A stretch of 64,000 nucleotides of DNA from CAWGAJ01 sp963820545 (GCA_963820545.1 CAWGAJ010000001.1:124001-188000); one strand, 5' to 3'. Positions 43,710 through 52,449 are shown, numbered from the stretch's first letter. Program-made: numbers and translations. The notes: generated by a model from the letters alone, not told the origin.

Positions 43710-46370
43710 TTATTGCTGTCGTTTTTTCCATAGCAAGACGCCGCCGGCAATCGCCGCAGTGACAATAAGCAAAAATGTGCTTGGTTCAGGAACGGCTTGA
43801 AATTCGGAATCAATTCCTAATGGACCTTCCGCTGAAGCACGGATAATTACTTTCGCGCCGCTGCCGATTGAGAGATGATTAAGTATAATGGAATTGGCCA
43901 TTAATTCACCGTTGAGCAGATTGATTGCGCCGGATCCGGTAATTGTCCCCAAGGAGTTTGTTCCGCCAGTAATAGTGACACCTGCCCCACTGCCCATGGT
44001 CAGGCTGTTTTGGGTGATGGAAGTAGCCACCGTGAGATAACTATCGCTAAGCAAGTTAGTCGTACCTGTGCCCGTTATCACCCCTACCGTATGGGTTCCG
44101 TTTTTGATCTGGAACGTGCCGGTGGAATCGGTAGTAATGACTGAGTCAATGGATATCTGACCGGTTGAAATCAATGTCCCGAAATCGGGATCGCGCAATT
44201 CGGCCAATTCCAGGATTCCATCGTGAATCGTTGTCGCGCCGGTGTATGTGTTGACATTGCTAAGGGTCAACTTGCCTGTGCCGGCCTTTTCGAGACTGAT
44301 CTTGTGCGACGTTCCGTCACTGATGACGCCGCCGAATGAGTTGTAGGGCGTAGTGGAACCGCTGACCTTGAGAATCGAATCGGCGGCGCCGTAGTTGGTG
44401 ATACCAAAACCGGCCATCGCTGTGGCGTACTGGCCGTGCGACAGTGAATTGATCTGTTGGTTGTGGCCGTTGAGATCGATTTTGGGATTGCACGTGTCCA
44501 TGACCGCACTGCCGGTGCCAAAAATCACGTCGGTTGTGATGGGCAGCGCGTTGTTCACGCCGATATAGACGGTGGCATCATGGTCGCCGTTGATCATCGT
44601 GGCGCCTGTATAGTCATTCTGGGCTTCGAGCCATAGATTACCGCTGCCCGTTCCAGTGGGTTGATTCGCGACATTGACATCGGAGTTGCCGGAGATCTTT
44701 TGGCTGATGTGAAGGTTATTGGGAACTGTTAACGGCGACTGGCTAGCGTCTCTCGTACCACCGATCGTGGTTACAAAGGGATGGGCCACATCAAGCGGGT
44801 CTTCCTGCGTGACATCGGACTTGGTGAAGGCGTTGTTTAAGCTATTCAAATGGATTTTGACATCCACGTAGATGGGATCGAGGTAACTGTTACTATTATT
44901 GTTGCTGATGACAATGCCGGACTTTTGGACCTGGACCTCGCCGGATCCGCTATATGGCACCGTGCCGTCGAAGTTTAGACGTGGGGGGTGGTTGGGATCG
45001 GAGGAATCCATGTCGAGAATGAGATTCCCGTTGAAGGTTCCGCCGTGGGACATGGTAATTTGGTCGTCGGTGTGGCCGAAGGTTACCGATCCTTCGCTGT
45101 TTATCGTCAATGAACCGGAACTGCCGAAAGAGACCCCGCCATTAAGCGCGAGATTTCCGCTATCGGCTTTGGTAATAGTTCCGTTGACACTGGTATGTCC
45201 GGACGTAGAGGAGTCGAATCCGTTTGTTTTAAACGTGCCGCCACTGGTTCCAACGGTAATAGCTCTGGAAGAAGCAAGACCCGAGGTGTTTGTTTGCAGT
45301 GTGCCACCATCAATAGTGAGCATACTGGTTGCAAAGCCCAAGCGGTTGTCGCCGCCATCGACAATCAGCGTTCCGCCGTTGATGGTGGTTCCGCCGTTAT
45401 AACCATTGGATGCGGACAGTATGGCCGTGCCCGCGCTCGATTTGGTCAAAGAGCCGGCATTGATTGATCCGCCCGTGAAGGTGTATGTATTAGCGGCGTT
45501 CTTGATGTTCGTGGAGTTGGGGGCCACTCCGGCCGCGTCAACGGTGACAGTGCTATTGGCGGAGATATCGGAGAATATGGCGTTGTCGGTGTCCTTGTAT
45601 TTGTTGGGATTGGGGTTCCCGCCCGTCCAATTGCTACCGGTCGTGTTCCAGGTGCCGTTTGTCGTGGCCCAAGTTACATTAACGCCTGGAGTAATGACAA
45701 CGTCGTTCAAGATGGTTACCATGTCGAATCGCCAGTTGCCCTTGCCATCCTCCATTGGTGTGCCGCCTGGTATTTCATAGGCGGAGGTGCCCGATTTCCA
45801 AGCTGAGACCAGGCGTACGCCGAAATTGGGATCGTTGTTCACTCCCGATATGGAACTGAAGTCCAAGATGACTTGGTTTTTCCATGTGTTCCCCGTAGTA
45901 GATGTAATAAGTGACCCTTTATTGATCCAAGTAGATCCATCGATAGTGTATTGGGGTTGCATGTCGGCTACGCCTTTAGTGGTGCAGAACCAGTCGAACT
46001 GGAACTGGATGCCAGTGGAACCAGTGGTGTCAACATCAAACTCGGCGCCTTGCGTGTATTGATCGGCGCCTGACCACCAACCATTAGCATGGTCGCCTCC
46101 ACCGCGAACACGCCACCAGTTAATAGTATCATCCGAAGGAGGTCCATCGGCATTAGTTATGTCACAATCTGGAGTTCCCATACCCAGGGAGGTGGCCGTA
46201 CCCGTGCCGATCGAAGGCGCCGGGCTGTTGTTTGGTGTGCTACTCAAGTTGTTGAAGTCCCATTGGGTAACGATGGAGGCGGACGACTGACCAATCATTC
46301 CCTCTGAAATAACAATGCCCATCAAGCTCACAAAGAACAGTCTCATTGCATGTTTTATGAACATGTTCAT
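43710..46370 (-). CDS. Large secreted PEP-CTERM protein with autotransporter-type repeats
   Basis: 886 residues. Signal peptide (HAMRLFFVSLMGIVISEGMI), a choice-of-anchor-like N-terminal domain (VTQWDFNNLSSTPNNSPAPS, NWRFDMVTILNDVVITPGVN), then many beta-strand repeats (LTKSSAGTAILSASNGYNGG, ISLEKAGTGKLTLSNVNTYT, GATTIHDGILELAEL). The C-terminal module TVGVITGTGTTNLL / GTITGSGAINLLNGELM appears twice before IGSGAKVIIRAS and the anchor VPEPSTFLLIVTAAIAGGVL. It is a surface or matrix protein; no catalytic motif. GGAG precedes the ATG. TGTTAG-type units at 46525 and 46547 lie upstream. Confidence 0.88.
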   Translation of the reverse strand: MNMFIKHAMRLFFVSLMGIVISEGMIGQSSASIVTQWDFNNLSSTPNNSPAPSIGTGTATSLGMGTPDCDITNADGPPSDDTINWWRVRGGGDHANGWWSGADQYTQGAEFDVDTTGSTGIQFQFDWFCTTKGVADMQPQYTIDGSTWINKGSLITSTTGNTWKNQVILDFSSISGVNNDPNFGVRLVSAWKSGTSAYEIPGGTPMEDGKGNWRFDMVTILNDVVITPGVNVTWATTNGTWNTTGSNWTGGNPNPNKYKDTDNAIFSDISANSTVTVDAAGVAPNSTNIKNAANTYTFTGGSINAGSLTKSSAGTAILSASNGYNGGTTINGGTLIVDGGDNRLGFATSMLTIDGGTLQTNTSGLASSRAITVGTSGGTFKTNGFDSSTSGHTSVNGTITKADSGNLALNGGVSFGSSGSLTINSEGSVTFGHTDDQITMSHGGTFNGNLILDMDSSDPNHPPRLNFDGTVPYSGSGEVQVQKSGIVISNNNSNSYLDPIYVDVKIHLNSLNNAFTKSDVTQEDPLDVAHPFVTTIGGTRDASQSPLTVPNNLHISQKISGNSDVNVANQPTGTGSGNLWLEAQNDYTGATMINGDHDATVYIGVNNALPITTDVIFGTGSAVMDTCNPKIDLNGHNQQINSLSHGQYATAMAGFGITNYGAADSILKVSGSTTPYNSFGGVISDGTSHKISLEKAGTGKLTLSNVNTYTGATTIHDGILELAELRDPDFGTLISTGQISIDSVITTDSTGTFQIKNGTHTVGVITGTGTTNLLSDSYLTVATSITQNSLTMGSGAGVTITGGTNSLGTITGSGAINLLNGELMANSIILNHLSIGSGAKVIIRASAEGPLGIDSEFQAVPEPSTFLLIVTAAIAGGVLLWKKRQQ

Positions 46371-46524
46371 ATTTCTCCACCCTTTCTAAAAAAGTTATTC
46401 CATTGTCACAGATAAAATGTCCCATTCTCTGTTTTGCCCGGGCACTGGTGTCCGGAGTTTTCTCACTGAATGATTGTGCTACATACGATATTATTTTTCT
46501 AATGATAATTTTCTAATCAATGAT

Positions 46525-46552
46525 GGTTAGTAAATAATAATATTTTTGTTAG
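46525..46552 (-). promoter_or_regulatory. Possible Pho-box-like repeat before the large PEP-CTERM gene
   Basis: GGTTAG (46525) and TGTTAG (46547) are 22 bp apart, two turns of the 11-bp phase, in the orientation of the minus-strand gene starting at 46370. The intervening unit (46536) is degenerate. Confidence 0.4.
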
Positions 46553-46597
46553 GATTCAATGAATTCAGCCGGCCATTGTGCGCTGGGACGATATATC

Positions 46598-47029
46598 TCA
46601 ATGCATACTAAGAGCAAAGTCGAATTGGTTATTGCCCGGGACGACTTCGGCTTCCAGAATTGTTTGAGCGTTATATCGCGCGGGGAGTCTTTGGCCCTTC
46701 GGTGCGGCGGGATCGGAAGCGCCCACGACTACGCGGTGTTTACCCACCTTTGCGCCCTGTATATCGCGGAGGTAGATCAAGTCATAACATCCTTGATCAT
46801 CGGTTTCGGCATTCGATTGCCTGCCGCCATCGATGGGCTTGAAGCTCACTGTTACCCCGGCCAGGGGTTTGCCATCGAGTGTGATCCGACCGTGGACGTT
46901 GCCTAGTTCCGGCTGCTTGCCTTGCGAACAACCCAAAAAATGAATTAACAGAATCACACACAAGCACCCATAGCGCGGAATTGTTCCCGGCCCAATATGA
47001 GCTTGGAGTAAAAAAGGAACTTGTCGCAT
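46598..47029 (-). CDS. Small lipoprotein with transthyretin-like fold, paralogue of the one at 32.7 kb
   Basis: 143 residues from ATG 47029 (GGAG 8 bp upstream). The signal peptide ends in a lipobox, LIHFLGCSQG. The mature part GNVHGRITLDGKPLAGVTVS, FKPIDGGRQSNAETDDQGCY and YLRDIQGAKVGKHRVVVG aligns by eye with the lipoprotein at 32674-33093. It follows the second DUF1559 gene by about 30 bp once that gene's frameshift is corrected, repeating the same two-gene arrangement. Likely a partner of the DUF1559 protein. Confidence 0.8.
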   Translation of the reverse strand: MRQVPFLLQAHIGPGTIPRYGCLCVILLIHFLGCSQGKQPELGNVHGRITLDGKPLAGVTVSFKPIDGGRQSNAETDDQGCYDLIYLRDIQGAKVGKHRVVVGASDPAAPKGQRLPARYNAQTILEAEVVPGNNQFDFALSMH

Positions 47030-47057
47030 GACCATTGCTCCGAGTCGTCTCAGGCGG

Positions 47058-48058
47058 TTAATCTTGGGGCATCTCGGGCCTGCCGTCTGCTATGCTGCCA
47101 AGCCGGGGAAATAGGGAGTCGTTGTCTTTCGAGTCGATGTTTTCGTCGATGAATCGCACCGATCCGTCGCCCATGGAGAATTGCGCCCGCCGCGATGCTG
47201 ACTGCCCGGCGACTCGAAGAACCAGTTGTTCATTCCGCCGGGATTTTTATGGACGGGGTCGGTCGTAGTATCGAATAGCGTGGCCACGCCGCCTAATGCC
47301 CAACCGTCGTAGCTCGTCTCCTTTCGCTCGATTGCACTATCATTACTTCTGGGCCGCAACCTTTGCAATTCTCCGATCATGAGCGTGTGAGATGTTCCAT
47401 CCTTGATTTCCTTGAATTGCGTGGAGACGTTGGGCATAAAGATGCCCACGAGTTTCTCGGGCGGACCGAGCGAGTCACTGCTGGAAATATCATCAAAATG
47501 ATGGTGCCATTCGAGATGGTTCTCCCATGCGTTCCACCGGCCGACGCAACCGCCGTAGTCCGTGCCGCCGGCCGTGAAACCCGGCAAAAGCATATATTTT
47601 GAGTCCCCGGGTCGTAGTCCCGATCGCCTACTCGGGCAGTAGAAAGCGGCAACATTATTGTTCGCGACTTGAACATTGCCTCGCACGCTCTTGTTGAAAT
47701 CCCAGCGTTTGTAGAGCGGAAACTGTTCCATGTATGGCAGGATGAGCAGCATCCAACTTGTGCCGTGTTTGTTCTGACCCACCGCCAGGCTAGACGCTTC
47801 CGCCCAGCAATCGTATTCCGCGGTCGTGCCCACAACCGTACTGACGCGGCAAGCGGGCGGATAGGCCTTTTTCACATCGGTGTAACTAAGCAATGCCAAA
47901 CCGATCTGCTTCAGATTATTGGCACATTGCATTCTCCGAGCCGACTCGCGTGTGGCTTGTATCGCTGGCAATAACAGGGTGATTAGAATGCCGATTATGG
48001 AGATGACAACCAGCAATTCAATTAATGTAAATCCTTTTTTTAACGGTTTTCCATACAT
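47058..48058 (-). pseudogene. Second DUF1559 prepilin-like surface protein, frameshifted near the C-terminus
   Basis: Start ATG 48058 gives MYGKPLKKGFTLIELLVVIS, then ARRMQCANNLKQIGLALLSY, WMLLILPYMEQFPLYKRWDF, FYCPSRRSGLRPGD, GGTDYGGCVGRWNAWEN and HTLMIGELQRLRP. After GSQHRGG the frame is lost. Adding one G at about 47185 restores AQFSMGDGSVRFIDENIDSK, then DNDSLFPRLGSIADGRPEMP and a stop at 47058, giving about 334 residues. Without correction the frame ends at 47090 with an unrelated tail. Phased GGTTAA/TGTTAA repeats (48166-48193) lie about 110 bp upstream. Confidence 0.85.
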
Positions 48059-48165
48059 GTATATTTGATCCTTATATTTGCATACACATAAAGGCGATAT
48101 CCCCATAATTAAAAAAATTATACGCATAAATAAGTCTTATAAGAATGAAGAAACCAATAGCTGTC

Positions 48166-48193
48166 GGTTAATATTATGTTAATAATTTGTTAA
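48166..48193 (-). promoter_or_regulatory. Pho-box-like repeat before the second DUF1559 gene
   Basis: GGTTAA (48166), TGTTAA (48177) and TGTTAA (48188) are spaced by exactly 11 bp; a fourth TGTTAT at 48200 is one base out of phase. On the transcribed strand the units read TTAACA. A hairpin CCTGTTT-AAA-AAACAGG follows at 48212-48228. Confidence 0.6.
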
Positions 48194-48297
48194 ATAAAAT
48201 GTTATTTAACGCCTGTTTAAAAAACAGGATTGCAGTGCAATTTGACGCGGCGGTCGGTTCCGGCATCGCCGTGGGTAACACGCAGTCAATCATTTTG

Positions 48298-48325
48298 TTA
48301 ACATATTTCTAACACTCATCTAACA
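48298..48325 (+). promoter_or_regulatory. Pho box before the CHAD gene
   Basis: TTAACA (48298), CTAACA (48309) and CTAACA (48320) are three consecutive units with an exact 11-bp period, oriented towards the plus-strand CHAD gene that starts at 48499. With the pstS box this is the clearest copy in the window. Confidence 0.7.
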
Positions 48326-48498
48326 CCGCAAAATTTCCATAGAAGGGGAGGATTGTTGGAAGCCGTAGTGCGCTTTAACATTATGTACTTGTGTTCGAAT
48401 AATCGGTTAATCGTATTGGGTCTGGAATGGATTTGACCTTTTTCTTCAGACGCATGCTCGGAATGAATCTGTGATATACGTCCGGAAACTGAGTTGCA

Positions 48499-49461
48499 AT
48501 GACAGAAGAAGTCATTTCAAACCCACAGAAAGTCGCGGTCGCTTCCTCCGATAAATGGGGCAAAGGTCTTTCTCCAGGTAAGGCGACATACAAAGTTGCA
48601 CAAAGTGTCCTGAAAACACGATTGACAACGGTCTGGCAATGGCTCCCTCTGGCCGCAGAGAAGAGTGATAAGAATGTTGAATATGTCCATCAATTGAGGA
48701 TTGCAACTCGGCGGGCCGTCGAGGCATTGCGAGTGTTTTCCAACTTGATTCCCGAGAAAACAAACCAAGATATGCGGATGAGGCTCCGCAAGATACGCTT
48801 GGCGGCTGATGAAGCCCGCGATTGGGATATTCTTGCCAATCAATTCTTACAGGGCGTTGCGGACCTGGATGGCGGGATCGGGAAGAAGGTTTTAGAGCAG
48901 ATTAGAGTGCGACGTCAAGGAGCCCAGCAATCCATCATGGCCATCTACCAGGAGCTTCAGGCCGAGAAGTTTTACGAGTGGATCGATAAATTGCTGGAAG
49001 ATGTCTGCTCCCAGCGGCACAGGAAAGCCAAGCTCAAATTTAAACGACAAGCTCAACGATACTTGAAAACCGTGTTGAAAAAGTTCTTTAAGGCTGCCGA
49101 TGCCGATTTGTCGAACGATGAAGCCCTCCACAATTTCCGTATCCGTACAAAAAAACTTCGCTACACAATGGAGATTGTTGCCATTGCTTTTGAGCCGGCT
49201 TTTCGCAAGCGGTTATACCCTCGCATGAGTCTGCTTCAGGAGTCTATGGGTATGGTCAACGATCATGCAACGGCAAAAGAGTTGTTCCGCGATTGGTTAT
49301 TGAAATCCCAAGATCCTGAACAGAAGCTGTTTCTGGAAGGTTTTATTTTTGCCGAAACAAGGGCCCAGCAGGACCTGCGGCAGACTTTTCTAGCCATGTG
49401 GACGCCCAAGGAAGTGGCGCGGTTGCGGCGACAATTCAAGATGTACTGCGGGCTGCCGTAA
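48499..49461 (+). CDS. CHAD-domain protein (polyphosphate-associated)
   Basis: 320 residues, almost all helical, with the conserved histidines of CHAD: VEYVHQLRIATRRAVEALRV, AADEARDWDILANQF, DEALHNFRIRTKKLRYTMEI and MGMVNDHATAKELFRDWL. CHAD domains bind inorganic polyphosphate and are often found with polyphosphate or phosphate metabolism. The Pho-box-like triple repeat at 48298-48325 supports control by phosphate. The phosphofructokinase gene follows about 165 bp downstream on the same strand. Confidence 0.9.
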   Translation: MTEEVISNPQKVAVASSDKWGKGLSPGKATYKVAQSVLKTRLTTVWQWLPLAAEKSDKNVEYVHQLRIATRRAVEALRVFSNLIPEKTNQDMRMRLRKIRLAADEARDWDILANQFLQGVADLDGGIGKKVLEQIRVRRQGAQQSIMAIYQELQAEKFYEWIDKLLEDVCSQRHRKAKLKFKRQAQRYLKTVLKKFFKAADADLSNDEALHNFRIRTKKLRYTMEIVAIAFEPAFRKRLYPRMSLLQESMGMVNDHATAKELFRDWLLKSQDPEQKLFLEGFIFAETRAQQDLRQTFLAMWTPKEVARLRRQFKMYCGLP

Positions 49462-49627
49462 CATGCTCTTAGCGGCTCATTTCCCCGCGATAAATTTGTC
49501 GTCGTCCCCATTGTGGGACTGCGATCGCGAGACGATAATCTAAAGTGTGATGAAAGGAATCATTCCGCATAAAACTATCGGGGAGACTACATCTCCTTGG
49601 CAAGATGGTTTTTGCACGCTCGAAATA

Positions 49628-50764
49628 ATGAATAACAGAAACATATTTAAGCATATCGGAATCTTAACCAGCGGTGGTGATTGTCCGGGATTAAATGCCG
49701 CAATCCGCAGCATCGGGAAAGCTGCACGAAATTCCTTCGGAATGGAGTTGATTGGTTTTTGCGATGGCTTTCGCGGTTTGGTTCACGACCGCACCATGAT
49801 ATTGGAGCAGGACATACTTTCCGGCATCCTAACCGATGGCGGGACAATCTTAGGCACCAGCCGAGACAAACCGCACCAGATGAGTATTGGCGGCGAGATC
49901 CGTGACATGACTGGCGCGATCCTCGATACCTATAAGCGCAATCATCTCGATGCACTAATATGCATTGGAGGCGGCGGTACACAAAAAAATGCCCTGCGCC
50001 TGAAAGAAGCAGGGCTCAACGTCGTTACGCTGCCGAAAACCATCGACAATGACATCACAGGTACTGATATCTCCATCGGTTTTGATACCGCTGTCGGCAT
50101 CGCCACCGAGGCCATCGACCGACTCCATTCCACGGCCACCAGCCACCACCGGATCATCGTGGTCGAGGTCATGGGCCACCGGGCGGGATGGCTGGCGCTG
50201 GCTGCGGGCATCGCCGGCGGAGCCGATGTAATTCTTATCCCAGAAATCCCCTATGATCTGAACCGCGTAGCTGAGGCCATCCGCGATCGAGCACGGGCGG
50301 GAAAACATTTCAGTATCGTTGTTGTTGCCGAGGGAGCAATGTCAGTTGAAGATGTCAAGCTGGTTGAACAAATGCTCGATGAGAAAAAAACGGCAAATTC
50401 TAAAGCGGAAAAGAAAAAGGCTTCGGAACGGTTGAAGGAGTTGCACCAGAGCCATCTTGAACACACCGTGCGATTAACCCAACAACTCGAAACCCTGACC
50501 GGACAGGAGTCGCGGTTGACGATCCTTGGACATCTACAGCGCGGAGGCACGCCTTCCGCGGCGGATCGGTTACTTGCCACTCGTTTAGAAACACATTGTG
50601 CGGAGTTGCTCAGCCAAGGCGTCTGTGGTGTGATGATCGCCGCCCGGGGAGATTCTTTTGTCCCGGTGCCCCTCGAAAACGTAGCCGGAAAGAAAAATCT
50701 AATCCCCGCGGATCATCCCTTAATCCGCTCGGCCCGCTTGGTTGGCACCAGTTTCGGTTGTTGA
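49628..50764 (+). CDS. 6-phosphofructokinase-family enzyme
   Basis: 378 residues from ATG 49628 (MNNRNIFKHIGILTSGGDCP); GTG 49547 and ATG 49550 are in-frame alternatives, none with a clear ribosome site. Family motifs: GGDCPGLNAAIRSI, GFCDGFRGLV, TDGGTILGTSR, PKTIDNDITGTDISIGFDTA, EVMGHRAGWLALAAGIAGGA, ILGHLQRGGTPSAADRLLAT. The nucleotide loop reads CIGGGGTQ rather than GGDGS, so the residue equivalent to E. coli Asp103 is Gly. Gly at position 104 with Lys before TIDND is the combination described for atypical ATP-dependent enzymes rather than PPi-dependent ones. It phosphorylates fructose 6-phosphate. A coiled KAEKKKASERLKELH insert sits at about 255-290. Confidence 0.85.
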   Translation: MNNRNIFKHIGILTSGGDCPGLNAAIRSIGKAARNSFGMELIGFCDGFRGLVHDRTMILEQDILSGILTDGGTILGTSRDKPHQMSIGGEIRDMTGAILDTYKRNHLDALICIGGGGTQKNALRLKEAGLNVVTLPKTIDNDITGTDISIGFDTAVGIATEAIDRLHSTATSHHRIIVVEVMGHRAGWLALAAGIAGGADVILIPEIPYDLNRVAEAIRDRARAGKHFSIVVVAEGAMSVEDVKLVEQMLDEKKTANSKAEKKKASERLKELHQSHLEHTVRLTQQLETLTGQESRLTILGHLQRGGTPSAADRLLATRLETHCAELLSQGVCGVMIAARGDSFVPVPLENVAGKKNLIPADHPLIRSARLVGTSFGC

Positions 50765-51073
50765 ATACGGATATTAACAGAAATTTAATATCTACTTAGT
50801 CATGCGGTAACATACCACGATGACAATACTCGCTGTGCCCGAAGGATAGCAAGGCCATCTTGGATGCAGGCTTGATATCAACTTTAATGAGGCAGCGATC
50901 ACACACGTACAATAGCAGGCGAATCCAGGACCTCCCGCGAAAGTTATGCGGGATGCATATTATTCTGGACGCTAATCTCAGCATGTACTCTATTGGCCCG
51001 ATTGCAACCGCATCATAACGTATCATGAAATAATATTACTAAAAAAATAATTACGATGATCATGGAATAAACT
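50765..51073. other. Gene-free spacer
   Basis: No coding sequence, repeat or clear regulatory motif was found in this 309-bp stretch after the phosphofructokinase gene. Confidence 0.5.
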
Positions 51074-51271
51074 ATGAACAATGATATACCAGAGGCGAGA
51101 AACGATTTTTCACAACTTCATCTATACATCGGACCAGATAACTCACCGTCAGATGAGATCCAAGTGGATCTAAACGAAGAAATCAGACATCTTGAAGAGC
51201 AAGCAGAAGTCGAAGCATATTGGGCGGGTCGTAATCTTGCCGAGCGACATTCCACCCGCTTGGCTGCTTGA
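51074..51271 (+). CDS. Small protein of a two-member family
   Basis: 65 residues, MNNDIPEARNDFSQLHLYIG at the start, then a Glu-rich helix (EEIRHLEEQAEVEAYWAGRN). It resembles the 72-residue product at 41679-41897 in its first 20 residues, in VDLNEE and in YWAGRNLAE near the end. No known family. It lies just upstream of an uncharacterised gene at 51300. Confidence 0.5.
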   Translation: MNNDIPEARNDFSQLHLYIGPDNSPSDEIQVDLNEEIRHLEEQAEVEAYWAGRNLAERHSTRLAA

Positions 51272-51299
51272 ATGTTTGCAAATTTGCGGGGGACATATT

Positions 51300-51818
51300 A
51301 TGAAAATATCAAAGGCAAAAGCTCGTCTAGATAAATTACTAATTCGGGAAGGCTTCGACTGCAATAATCCCAATCCCGTCCAAGGTTTTCAGGCTTTTAA
51401 GGCATTTGCTCAAGAGACCGTGGAGTGTAAAGAAGAACTGTTTTTGTTCCAGTGCGGCATGTTCATCAATACCGATAAAAAGTTATTTCATTTGGCCTTT
51501 GTCCGTCAGTTCGTCATCGAAGATGCGGGAGCATACGATCAAAAGATTCAACTGCGAATAGACTTCACTTGCGAGCCAAACGCATCTTTGACACCGCTTT
51601 CAATAGTCCTTTGGGCGGAAGAATCCGCGAGCATGGAACTATATTTTAAGAAAATTGAGAATTCAACTGAGTATAGGACAGCAATAATTGAATCGGCGTG
51701 GGATTGCTTGGTGCATCAGAGAACGATTCCCCCTCCCATATATGTCCGAACACGCCCTTTGCCATTCCGCCGTTATTTGTCTGGACTACAAGCAGTTGTG
51801 GTCCACAGAAGCGCCTAA
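51300..51818 (+). CDS. Uncharacterised protein
   Basis: 172 residues from ATG 51300 (GGGGGA about 8 bp upstream); the frame is open to 51192 but overlaps the preceding small gene. MKISKAKARLDKLLIREGFD, then FQAFKAFAQETVECKEELFL, HLAFVRQFVIEDAGAYDQKI and SMELYFKKIENSTEYRTAII suggest a mixed alpha/beta fold. No signal peptide, membrane segment or known motif. The last 30 residues (PPPIYVRTRPLPFRRYLSGL) look atypical and may come from a shifted frame. Confidence 0.55.
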   Translation: MKISKAKARLDKLLIREGFDCNNPNPVQGFQAFKAFAQETVECKEELFLFQCGMFINTDKKLFHLAFVRQFVIEDAGAYDQKIQLRIDFTCEPNASLTPLSIVLWAEESASMELYFKKIENSTEYRTAIIESAWDCLVHQRTIPPPIYVRTRPLPFRRYLSGLQAVVVHRSA

Positions 51819-52114
51819 CCTTAGTCGCTGGACGCCTCTAGCGGCGAGGTCTGTGAGACTGGCAGCTATCCACGAGATATTATTCTTCTTTTATTTAATA
51901 AGTATATATTGTCCTTGTTCTTAGAGAAAAATGGCTACGCAACTGACGACATAATGATTAGATTCTCACATGCCCCTTATCGATAGCCGGCTACTTGGGT
52001 CCTTGTATGAAACATGGGTATAACAATGGCGTTGAGCCGACTTCGTATAACTCAGCGGCTCATGCCAATCGTTACCGTCGTGGTTGTCGAGTAATCTCAA
52101 CCGTTTGGTCGGAC

Positions 52115-52195
52115 CTCTCATCAATCCACCCCATTCTCGGCACACCTCCACGATCCCGTCAAACGGTACCCGTGAGGATTCTGGGACGGAAGGAA
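52115..52195. repeat. Dispersed repeat, copy 1
   Basis: The block ccaccccattctcggcac, then acgatcccgtcaaacggtac and ccgtgaggattctgggac is shared, with changes, with 56767-56815 and 57280-57345. On the minus strand all three encode a PESSRVPFDGIVE-like peptide, so they may be fragments of a lost gene or of an element end. 51819-52449 otherwise holds no supported gene. Confidence 0.65.
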
Positions 52196-52449
52196 CATCG
52201 GCTGGCAGAGAAGAGTCGGTAGGTGCCCTATCAAGTGAAGGTTTTACAGAACGATGCTGAACCGGCTTCGGTGTGCGCCACTGACGCGCGTTGCGCGGGT
52301 TAAAGAACAACAGGGAATGTATCGGTCTTACAGACCCATCCGAGGGCTGGTGCGTCGAGGATTGCGCCTCGGGACTGTTCAAGGTGTTCTCGCCAGTGGT
52401 ATAATGACCGCAATTGAGCAGAAGCTCATTCACGGGATGGGATCAGACT

